DNA of 64,000 bases from Flammulina velutipes (taxonomy: Eukaryota; Basidiomycota; Agaricomycetes; Agaricales; Physalacriaceae). Location: assembly GCA_011800155.1 (NCBI GenBank), contig CM022368.1:4340001-4404000 (forward strand). Direction: 5' to 3'. The notes beneath the pieces are model-generated. The model made no database searches. It saw nothing but the letters and a program-made list of their open reading frames with translations, and had not been told where the DNA came from. This document shows positions 55,520 through 64,000 of the stretch, in pieces. Both the position numbers and the translations under genes were made by a program. Numbering within the stretch: the first letter of the stretch is position 1; each line of letters starts with the position of its first letter.

Positions 55520-56451
55520 GAGCATATGAAGGCACTTGTAGTATCTGGTATTGCATTGCACTACTAAACTATATGTATACAAGATAGAAAGGAATATACT
55601 AGACATTTTGAGTACATCACGTCAATCCAAATGTGTCTGATCTCCGAGCCGAGGTGTTTGGTAGCCAGCAAGATAGAACATTTGAAGAGAACAGAATGTG
55701 ATGGATTCCATGTCTTACTCAACGGATCAAATCTTTGTGTGCGCCACAGATCAATGTAGCGATGTATACTTGTACCTAGTGATATAAAGTTGTCCTATTT
55801 CTGGTCTATCTTCCCCATCCATGACATCTATTCCTGTCCCATCGCCGTCGCGACAGACCATCGGAGATCTTCGTGACAAACAGTATCCTAGTTATACTAT
55901 CTTGAGACGGGATGTGCAACAGGACCAGAAGTGCAACAAAACCAAATAAAACTGCTCTACAGCTGCGGCATCCCCACGAGGGAGCTTGAGATATTTTACA
56001 GTATTCCATGTGAGTATACTCAAAGTGTCGATTGGCTTCAACGAGTCCTAGAATATGGGGAAAATATTCTACGTTTCCGACAGAGTAAAATGAGTGACAC
56101 AGCGTGACTGATGGATATGCGAAATATTGGTGAGGTCACATCAGTCACTGTTGCACTCCTCTGCCAAAAATGATGCCTCCTTTCACGACGCACTCCCACA
56201 AACACCGTGCCTCCTAAAAATCTGAGAGCTCACATACATGATTGTAAGCATCTGAACGTTCCGAAAACCAATTTTGGGACAATTTGAACAGGTAATAAGC
56301 AATAGGGAGCCGGCGGAAGGCTTTGTTGCACATCGCGTCTCAAGATAGTACCCATAGAGACAACAAGCCGCACACTGCATTCATTGAAAAGACTTGTGCA
56401 TCAGGATATCCAACCTGACCGTCACTGACCGACGTACTATAGCTCCTTCAC
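55520..56451. other. intergenic, contains a partial promoter unit
   Basis: Around 55810-55910 (ATCGCCGTCGCGACAGACCA, TCGGAGATCTTCGTGACAAA) is another copy of the upstream unit of the secreted-protein family, now without a gene directly behind it. Otherwise nothing supportable. Confidence 0.5.
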
Positions 56452-56642
56452 ATGCATCTTTTCCAACTAACTTCAACTTTAGCCTTTGTGTTGTGCATGC
56501 TGGTCGTTGTCGTTCGCGTTCAAGTAGTGTGCGTCTCCTATCTATATAATATAGACCACTGATATTAGATAAGCTTTGAGCGAGACGTCCGACACCTCCT
56601 TGTAAGTTCAAACCAGAAATTTGTACCAACCGGGAAAGTGAC
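56452..56642 (+). pseudogene. truncated secreted-protein gene (copy 3)
   Basis: MHLFQLTSTLAFVLCMLVVV resembles the signal peptide of copies 1 and 2. A remnant of the next exon (TTGTAAGTTCAAACCAGAAA, then ACCGGGAAAGTGACAG, cf. ILVGSERSPPTGKVT) follows. At about 56643 the match stops and sequence of the membrane-protein unit begins. Confidence 0.6.
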
Positions 56643-56644
56643 AG

Positions 56645-57420
56645 GTGTTCACTGCCATTTTGGGTCATCAGTGAGTTACGTAATCTTTCCTGTCTTGCTT
56701 TCGTTCCACCACGTCTACTCTCGATGACCATCGCTAGTTGGGTTTGAAGGAACTCAACACTTCTCGGCGAAAGCTGAAAAATTTTCCGCTATGAGGTTAG
56801 TGCGCCAGCTCGGGTCGCAGTCTTTCTGGTGCGTTGAAAGCAGCTCTCATCTACTTTGACTGACACGTTCCTTGCATAGACTCACTCGATCTCGCGCAGA
56901 ACTGCAAGCTGGGTGCCTTGGATACGACGCAACGAACACGGTGTTCAGGCTTCAATCCCGACATAGTACGGTGTCTAATAGCTCTCGTTCGTACCAGTGG
57001 CAACACCACCTCGAGCAAGAGGCTACCATGGATCCTACCTTTCCGCGACAGTACCTCCTAGCTCTCATGTTCTGCATACAAGTACCTATCTGGCGGGCCC
57101 TTGTCTCAATTCGAATAACGGGTTGACCTGGGACGATTTCGTTGGTACGTAAACCTGTACGACGTGCGTTATGTTCACATTTTGATATTTCCCCCCCAGT
57201 CGAAGAGTACATATTTTTCTACATATCGGGTTGTGTCTTCATGTTGTCCTATCCAACCGCCTTCATGTGGCCAGTCTTGCTCTGTGGCGTCCTCATCCAA
57301 TTTCCAGCCAAATTCTTAGGCTGGCTCGCGTGATGCGTCGGGTTCGGTGCCGCTCTACATGAACCTTCTCCAGATAGGTGTAGTTGTTCTACTCGTTCGT
57401 TGTCTGTTCTTCCAGTAGCT
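56645..57420 (+). pseudogene. broken copy of the small membrane-protein gene
   Basis: Copy of 47950-48954. Leader and MDPTFPRQYLLALMFCIQVP, IWRALVSI, then after a one-base shift NNGLTWDDFV, an intron, VEEYIFFYISGCVFMLSYPT, FMWPVLLCGVLIQFPAKFLG and a stop. The remaining C-terminal exon (LQIGVVVLLVRCLF) is present without its loop. Not functional as annotated. Confidence 0.65.
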
Positions 57421-58346
57421 TGACCAAGAATGGAGCATGGAACATTTATGTCTTCTCCTGTACTTCGGTGATAGATTCCGATCTCTGACTCAAGTATCGC
57501 TTTGGTGGCGCCCGTCATACTACGTCCTCGTTCGCAAATGCACGTCCACAATTTCCTACGCGGGAGTTTCGAATCAACCGGCCTTGCATTCCGGTGTGAG
57601 TAAATGTGGCAAAGCGAACCTTCTAGTGGATGCGTACCACATTTGGTTCCGGATCATTTTCCACGATCATATAAAAGCTAAGAGATGAATCCCTTGACGA
57701 CCACCCATGCTCAAGGCGATTGATATCGAGTTCACAATCAATGGCATATGTGCGTGTATCTCACGAAGTACTTGTGTTCAGGATGTTCACTTCCTCATAG
57801 TAATACCCTGGGGATCCACGCCACCCCGGGATTCTATGTCTTCATCTCACAATTCCATTAAACATGCTCCAAAACGGACGCATCACCCGACGCCACACAA
57901 ATGTACCAACAAACTGCCCATTTCTTCACCGCTACTATCGCTGCCACCGTGTACGTCATGCTTGATACGCATCATTCAATATTGACTGTGACTGGAAGTC
58001 GAGAACTTCGTCTTGACACATTCCAACTCTGACGTGCGCCGTCTATGGCAGTAACAATTGTCTTGCACCCTCTCGTTCGTGATAACGTTGACCTCGGGAA
58101 CGTCCACTCGAGGAGTTCGAAATCGTCTGATGTTCCTTATTGAGTCGATGTTGTACTTGGCTCGACTTATCATAAGCCCAACAAAAGCTGAGAAATTTGC
58201 TTATTCGCATTAGTACTGCGCATCTCTAACTGATGTAACTAGATCTCTCTGACTGAGATCACAACATAGCACAATCCCCGTATGATTATCATTACCAAGC
58301 GATAAGCGTCAAGTCTAGAATTGGGTAGATACGTCGATAAGGCCAT
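57421..58346. other. intergenic, nothing supportable
   Basis: Only short overlapping frames on both strands. No repeat or RNA gene recognised. Confidence 0.4.
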
Positions 58347-59810
58347 TCACCAAGGTGTGGGCACTGGTTCCAAGATAATACGACCGCGATTGCCTTCATT
58401 GCCAGCAAGGATCTTCAGATTCTGAGTAAGTATTTGGAACGGGTTTTTCGCCCACGCGGGTGGCGTATACCTGAGCGTGAATGGTCGACTGGTGTCTAAT
58501 TTCAGGCGGGATTGGATATTAATTTCTATACTTTTACTCAATCCGAAAAGTTTATCATGTAGTCTTTTGATCTCGGGGGGATCTGGTGCTGCAGTTTGGT
58601 ATTCCCAGACTTTCACGACAAGGAGGGTGAAGCGCTGAATGCGAAAATTGACATCTGTCGCGAACAACGCGGCCAGAAAATCGATTTGCCTTGCCGCCTG
58701 CCGGAAGGCCACGGTAGAGTGGAGCGAAATACTAGCAAGAATGTCGAGGGGAGGAGGTATTGGGAATGGGTGACTGACTGATTTGACTGGTTAGTTCGGT
58801 ACAGGCCCTGGAAGGATCTACTTACGATCCATATTCTTGTCTAAGCAAATACCTCGTAGTGTCAGCTTTTCAATCGGTGCTTTATTGAGGACATTGATAA
58901 GCCGATCAGTTGTGCGTACTACAGCAGGAATGGAATCGTGATTTGTGTCATAATTGTGTAGCTCCAAAGATTGGAGGTCTTCGAGAATACACATAAAATA
59001 GACATGCTGAAGTGAAACTGACGGATTGACAGATGTTGCGTGTGGCCCGACTATTTTCAGACGTTTCAATTTTGGTTGTGTGGCATTTCTGGGCGGTTTG
59101 AGTGCCTCATCAAGTATCAGGCCTCGACTGTCCTCGCACACCTGGATGAAGGTGAGATCATTGAGTGTGGTCAATGGTCCGCGTAGAATTCTCTCGTAGA
59201 ATTCATTGAACCCATGTCGACCCATCATACAAGGGCCAAAAAGGAGACTAATTTCCTTCGTCCTGTCCGGATCCAACTCACTGAGCTTTCGTAGTAGTGG
59301 TTTCCCAAGAGCCACAATATGCTCCGCGTGGATATCTGGCTGAACGCTTGCCTTCATACTGACCTTGATGACGGTATTCGAGGGGACATTGTCACCCACA
59401 ATTTTCACTCCAGATGTAACGTAAGTGTTATGAAGACATATCATAATTGTAGACATACCTGACAAACTACTGAATCCGAGTTTCCAATTTACAGCACGGG
59501 TATCGACGTTAAAGCCAGGTAGAAAGTCAAGCGTCAGGAGGCTATCCGTATCAGAGTCTGATTCCTCCACTGGTGAGTTCGAATGAGTCGTCACAGTATT
59601 CGTAGACATAGTAGGCTCAATATAGAGGCTGTCCAAAAACTTGACAGAGAGTGTGGGAATGGGTGTGGTTTGTTGGTTGAGATGTAAAATAGACGTGGCT
59701 TTTATAGTTGGCCGCCTCAGTGGCACCCCCCCCCAGTCGAACTTCTTTACCGCAGCCGGATCATTTAGCGTGGTAAGTATCCTACGGTTCGATAGCACAT
59801 CTACTTCCAT
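58347..59810 (-). CDS. F-box/LRR-type protein, unknown function
   Basis: A large minus-strand exon (to about 58820) and a last exon ending VPTPW at 58347. Upstream of the first Met the frame reads PEELTLANIFECMEVDVLSN, reminiscent of the end of an F-box, but no upstream ATG is available without another exon, so the true start is uncertain. The body has leucine-rich-repeat-like blocks (LTTLNDLTFIQVCEDS, PKLKRLKIVGPHA, MCILEDLQSLELHNY, APIEKLTLRGICL). The exact splice to the last exon (AFRQAARQIDFLAALFATDV) could not be fixed by phase. F-box/LRR proteins recruit substrates to SCF ubiquitin ligases, and many such genes of unknown target exist in mushrooms. Confidence 0.6.
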
Positions 59811-60026
59811 GCATTCAAAGATGTTTGCTAGTGTGAGCTCCTCCGGGAAGGGACTCGGGGCTCACCCAGCCTATTATATAGATTTAAGTTACACTGCTCA
59901 TAGCGTCCACAGAAAGACCAACACCGATCTCTGTCTCAGTGGCGTGTGAACGGAGTTCAACCTTGTACCACGTTTTGGGGCCGGATCATTTCCTGGTGAG
60001 TGATGATCGTGAGTGTACATAAGGCT

Positions 60027-60269
60027 CTAATGCCACGGAGTCATCGTCAGATTCCTCGTTCTCCTATAGTATCGCATATGATAGTCGACGACTATAACCA
60101 CCGGACGGAAACCATTTCTCTCCAACGCTTCTTTAAGTGCATCGGGATTGCAAGATGAGGATGCGATTTCATCGAATCCACCAACAAGGCGTCGTAGTTG
60201 AGTATAACGGCTGAAGGACGGAATGGAAACTAGCGTAGCCACAATCTCTGAACGCTCATTTGGGAACAA
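60027..60269 (-). other. short minus-strand frame, possible remnant of an F-box/LRR gene end
   Basis: Reads NERSEIVATLVSIPSFSRYT, RRLVGGFDEIASSSC, ALKEALERNGFRPVVIVVDY. Its upstream flank shares the words AAAGACCAACACCG and GTGGCGTGTGAA with the region upstream of 58347-59810, hinting at a partial duplication. Too short to call a gene. Confidence 0.3.
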
Positions 60270-60612
60270 AGACCAACACCGGTTTGCAAAGCTTTTTGTG
60301 GCGTGTGAATATGTACTACGTTGGCGTACCTTTTACGTCTCAAGCCGTCTCCGCTATTCTCACGTCCGCTCTCGTTGTAGGACTAACTGAGCGAATGAGA
60401 AATTTGTTTCATATAGCCTGTGTACGGTACTAGCAGGCACCCACTATTGCAGAGCTAGCGCTATGGCATTGTTGGACCAAGGCCCGCAGTTTCTCCGGCG
60501 ATGTCAGGTGATACTGAGGTCTCGACTCTTCAGGCGGGCAGTGTGGGAATCCTCCGAACGAAGAGAAATGTGCATTTAATGTACGCGATACGCAGCATCT
60601 ACACATCCTACC

Positions 60613-61304
60613 ATGAACGGATACTCGTCTCTCGATAGCTCCGTAACGCTCGTCAACCCTTCTCCTCCCGTTGAACTCGCGTTCGAGAAGAACAGCGTCA
60701 TCAGCACGACGGTGAGACAAGATGGACAGCCTGCGTACAAGATCAGCCACGTTAATGGGACAATGATTACGGTTCTTGACGTACGGACGCAAGAGGTCAT
60801 CATAGTCATCGAGGATAGGGATCTACTCCCGAACGTAGTAAAGATCAAGAGTCTCAACGGAGGCAAGAGCATCAGGACGAAGAAGTGGCTGGTGGAAGGA
60901 CGCTTACAAGCTGAGGAAGTGTAGGAGCGATTGTTTGCCTATTGGCGCGCGCTAATCATCTGGTAGAGTGATCAGAACGATCGAAACGATGTACGGACGG
61001 TTTGTGTGGCGAATGAGTCCAGAGTATCGTTTACTGGTGAGAGAAAAGTCCATCGAGCGTTCGGCTGAGTCCTCATCGATGTTCAAAGCTCACCAGAGAG
61101 GACGCGATGGACAAGCCGGTGGCATATCTACGACCAGGGGCATCAGCACCAGTGTTGGTCATCGATAACGAAGCTATGGTGCTCGTAGATCAAATTCTGG
61201 CATCGTTTATCATCCAGGAGATGGCCTTGAGAGCAGACGAGCGAAGATCACAGAACGCTCGTTCGGTTATGAACGGATTAGCATTCAGCGTAACAGATGG
61301 GTAG
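60613..61304 (+). CDS. DUF6593-domain protein
   Basis: Three exons (60613-60920, 60967-61036, 61089-61304), 197 aa. MNGYSSLDSSVTLVNPSPPV, AYKISHVNGTMITVLDVRTQ, EVIIVIEDRDLLPNVVKIKS; then IRTIETMYGRFVWRMSPEYR; then MDKPVAYLRPGASAPVLVID, NEAMVLVDQILASFIIQEMA, LRADERR. The pattern of a beta-rich front, 'Y-F-WR' core, 'VAYLRP' strand and a final amphipathic helix is that of DUF6593, a common Agaricomycete family of unknown role. Introns are 46 and 52 nt and all phases agree. Confidence 0.75.
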
Positions 61305-61457
61305 AAATACAACAGCCCAAGAATACATGTTGTGGCAAGAGGTCAAGAGCCGAAACGGCAACTCTTTCCCACGGGCTGCAGCACAGCCTCGTTGCATTTC
61401 GTCACCACCGTCTGCTTTACACCCTCATCTTCGACGCTTAGAACGAGAACTGCAAAG

Positions 61458-62570
61458 ATGGACGGCTGGACAAAACTTCAATCGTCGTTCACGAACCTCA
61501 ACCTCGGCCAAAGTGCCAACAAGCTTGCCAAAGGCTTCAACTCGGGTGTCCAGGCGACGCGGGAGCGCTTAGGCCAGGTTGCACCAGATGAAATTACAGA
61601 GCTGCCCCAAGGTGTGACGGCTGCTCTTACATAGAGGAATAGTGCTCTCATGCCCGTTTTCCAGAGTACAAAGACCTAGAGACTCGCGTCGACGGGCTGC
61701 GCAATGCCCATGTCGCTATGCTCAAGTACGTTTTTACGTGGCTGTCCATTGATCCTTCCTTCTAACAGCTCGATCTCGCAGGATAACCAACGTCTACTCT
61801 TCGGAATCCTACGACTACCCCGTCCAGGTGCAAGAATCCCTCGCCGAGCTCTCCACCACCATCGGTGCCGGATTCAGCTCTCTAGCTGCGCATATCCCAA
61901 ACTCAGCGACGTCTCCCCCAACGTCGCCTACTCCCGCTTCGGCGCCCAAACCTGTTGTACACAAGACCCTCCCTCACGCACTTACCCGCGCATCCCACAA
62001 TGCTGCTACGCTCCTACCCCCCTCCGACCGCCTGGCTATCGCGCTGTCTCATTATGCTGTAGGATTCGAGAAGGTCGCTGAGGCTCGCGAGCAGCACGAC
62101 GAAGCAATCCACGACGGCTTCTTGGCACCGTGGCAGACGACTTTGACCACGAGCATCGCCGTGGCAATGAAGGCCAGTCGACTAGAGCTCGATGCTGCCA
62201 AGCAGACGTAAGCCATCTCCCTTCCTTCTGAAGGCTATGTATTGACTTCTACGCGTGTTATTAGCTTGAAGAACGTGTCTCCCGCGCGACAGGAACATGC
62301 TCGCCTCGAAGTCGAGAACGCTGAGGACGACCTCGTCCAGAAGACGGAGGTTGCCATCACCCTCATGAAGACTGTGCTCGAGAACGTACGGCATTCCCAC
62401 TGTTCGTCTTGTTAGACATCTAACGGCTGTTCTAACCCGAACCCATCAAGAACTTGAACGAGCTTATCAAAGCCCAGTTGATGTTCTTCGCGCAGGCCGC
62501 TGACGCTCTCTCTGGTGTCCAGGGTGAGATCGAGGAGCTAAGTGTTGCTGCCGAAAGGGAATATAGGTGA
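61458..62570 (+). CDS. BAR-domain protein, Gvp36-like
   Basis: Membrane-curvature protein of the BAR family. MDGWTKLQSSFTNLNLGQSA, NKLAKGFNSGVQATRERLGQ, an intron, EYKDLETRVDGLRNAHVAML, an intron, KITNVYSSESYDYPVQVQES, a Pro/Ser loop, SDRLAIALSHYAVGFEKVAE, AREQHDEAIHDGFLAPWQTT, then further exons NVSPARQEHARLEVENAEDD, EVAITLMKTVLEN and NLNELIKAQLMFFAQAADAL, SGVQGEIEELS. The helical composition and order match yeast Gvp36 (Golgi/endosomal trafficking). The stop at 62570 follows EREYR-like EYR; an extra terminal exon cannot be excluded because AGGTGAGA also looks like a donor. Confidence 0.83.
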
Positions 62571-62716
62571 GACAATCGTGAGCAGCAGGTATGCCCTACG
62601 TCTCTTTCTCTCTGGCACGAAATTTCAACGCGACCTTGCTAGAAGGATGATTTCTATCTCCCCAGTATGCGCCTGTCATTGCGTCAGTATACATGGCTCA
62701 TGGGAACTGGCAGATC

Positions 62717-63500
62717 TCGTCTTCAAGCATCATTACCTGCCGAAATGAGGCTCTACCTCGAGTAGTATGTTCATCAGGACAATACATTGGCTAGAGTGCG
62801 CCCCGAAGGTCGAAGAGGTGACGGAAAATAGATAATGAGGACGGAAGACATCACTGTGCGTGTGCATATTTCTGCTCATGCTATTGCTCAACTCCTCTCT
62901 AGTCCGATGGAAGAAGAACTGCCGACTCTTGTCGTCTATGAAGAACACGATCATCGGAAGCTGAGCTCGGTTAACTTGGTCTGGAAGATCTGTACACCAG
63001 TGCGTGCACAGGTAGGCAGAACTCGTTTCAGACTGTATCCCATATTCTGACAACTTCCCAGCAATCAAAGTAGACGACATTATGGAAGACGACGATACGT
63101 CGGCAGCGCAGCTCGTCTTTGATGCGGCCCCGTGCCACCCATAAAACGCTCCTCAAGACTCCGCCCCGCGAAAACCGCATACGCTCAACTTGAGTAAGTC
63201 GGTTCACATCCTCCGTCGTTGACTACAAACTGAACAGCATCTTAGATGAAGTGACGAAGAAAACGTCAAATCGATAGATCACATAGTTTCAAAGTCGATA
63301 ACGGAAAATGTCTGACAGCACTGTACTCTACCCCATTAGAATGCGAGCCATTTCCCTTCCCCGCGTTGCAGCGCGTATTAGCGTCTTCTTCGATTTCGCT
63401 GGAATGTGCGATGCCCAATCCTTGCTCACCTCCAAGATGGACGAAACGGCTTCGGTGGAGTCTATGGAGCTTTCCCCGTGGATGCACAGAGCGAGTAAGT
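62717..63500 (+). pseudogene. decayed copy of the unidentified duplicated gene (copy c)
   Basis: Plus-strand copy: LVFKHHYLPK, FIRTIHWLECA, MRTEDITVRVHIS, MEEELPTLVVYEEHDHRKLS, then MSDSTVLYPIRMRAISLPRV, CDAQSLLTSKMDETASVESM. Compared with copy a, the 'DDYVRSRGCYE' segment is deleted between KMD and ETASVES, and the first exons are missing. It starts right after the BAR gene and runs into the promoter of the secreted-protein gene at 63705. Confidence 0.5.
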
Positions 63501-63704
63501 AACATGCTTTACTCGGCCTGTAACAATCATGTTCTCTCATCGTCGTCGAGACGAAAGAACGCCGGAGATCTTCGTGATGCACTGCATCCTAGTTATATCC
63601 AAGGAAACCATAACCAACGCGCTCCATTCAAAAGACTCTTACATATCACGAGGATTCTCAACTAGACCCTACGTTGACCGCTGTGCTAATACAAACTCCC
63701 CATC

Positions 63705-64000
63705 ATGTATCTTTTCCATCCAACATCAATGTTAACAGTGTACATACTCTTCCTCCTCGTCCGAGTCAAAGCATTGTACGTCTCCCTCTCACTCTCCAGT
63801 GCTACTAATCATCCCGACCGTACCCAGACCCCAATCCTCCCCCCTCGCCCAACGCGCCCCAACTGATTTAAGAAACAAAACGACGATCGAGCTCGATGAT
63901 ATACGGGATATCCTCGTGGGTTCAAAGAAATCCCCGCCTACCGGAAAAGTGACCCTCGAAGCCGATGCCCGGTGGGACATGGATAAGAGATGGCTGTTGT
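63705..64000 (+). CDS. small secreted protein, duplicated family (copy 4, cut by window end)
   Basis: MYLFHPTSMLTVYILFLLVR (signal peptide), intron after ...VKAL, then PQSSPLAQRAPTDLRNKTTI, ELDDIRDILVGSKKSPPTGK, VTLEADARWDMDKRWLL before the window ends. Exon structure and about 200 bp of upstream sequence equal those of copies 1 and 2. Intact as far as visible. Confidence 0.7.

Overview
The window is nuclear DNA of a filamentous basidiomycete, most likely an Agaricomycete (mushroom-forming fungus). The evidence is the large number of short GT-AG introns (about 45-60 nt), and the protein families: DUF6534 seven-TM protein, DUF6593 protein, DUF3669-type protein, BTB proteins, a CHAT-domain remnant, F-box-type proteins and secreted M35 metallopeptidases. 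There is no transposase, reverse transcriptase or CRISPR array that I can recognise. Coordinates of multi-exon genes run from start codon to stop codon, introns included.

Layout. 0-2 kb: a decayed gene copy and a 77-aa basic protein, both repeated in inverted orientation at 43.4-45.3 kb. 2-7.1 kb: a fungal F-box-associated-type gene, a short-chain dehydrogenase and a DUF6534 membrane protein. 7.1-13.3 kb: gene-poor, with eroded reading frames. 13.4-24 kb: three identical tRNA-Ala(CGC) genes, an intron-containing tRNA-Asn, a HAD phosphatase, a charged low-complexity protein, and many eroded copies of a BTB gene. 24.2-29.7 kb: a dense block of intact genes (kinase-like protein, BTB protein, SET-domain protein, DUF3669-type protein, tRNA-Thr). 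29.7-47.1 kb: the most unusual part, with five members of an M35 (deuterolysin / Mep-type) metallopeptidase family and four members of a CxxC...HxxxC putative zinc-finger family, arranged as a large inverted duplication around a SUMO gene. 47-58 kb: a mosaic of duplicated small secreted-protein genes, a small membrane-protein family and a broken CHAT gene. 58.3-62.6 kb: LRR/F-box-type, DUF6593 and BAR-domain (Gvp36-like) genes. 62.7-64 kb: another copy of the gene fragment seen at 1-1091, fused to a fourth secreted-protein gene that runs off the window.

The main candidate for an undescribed system is the M35 locus. Two genes encode the normal signal-propeptide-catalytic arrangement. Two encode only the propeptide domain and have no signal peptide. 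One encodes signal plus catalytic domain with the propeptide replaced by an intron and a short linker. The full-length copies also carry a Lys/Asp/Gly repeat inside the propeptide, and all three catalytic copies have substitutions at the two positions that set lysine specificity in the best-studied relative. This suggests a locally evolved set of proteases and free propeptides, possibly with trans-acting chaperone or inhibitor roles. That functional reading is inference.
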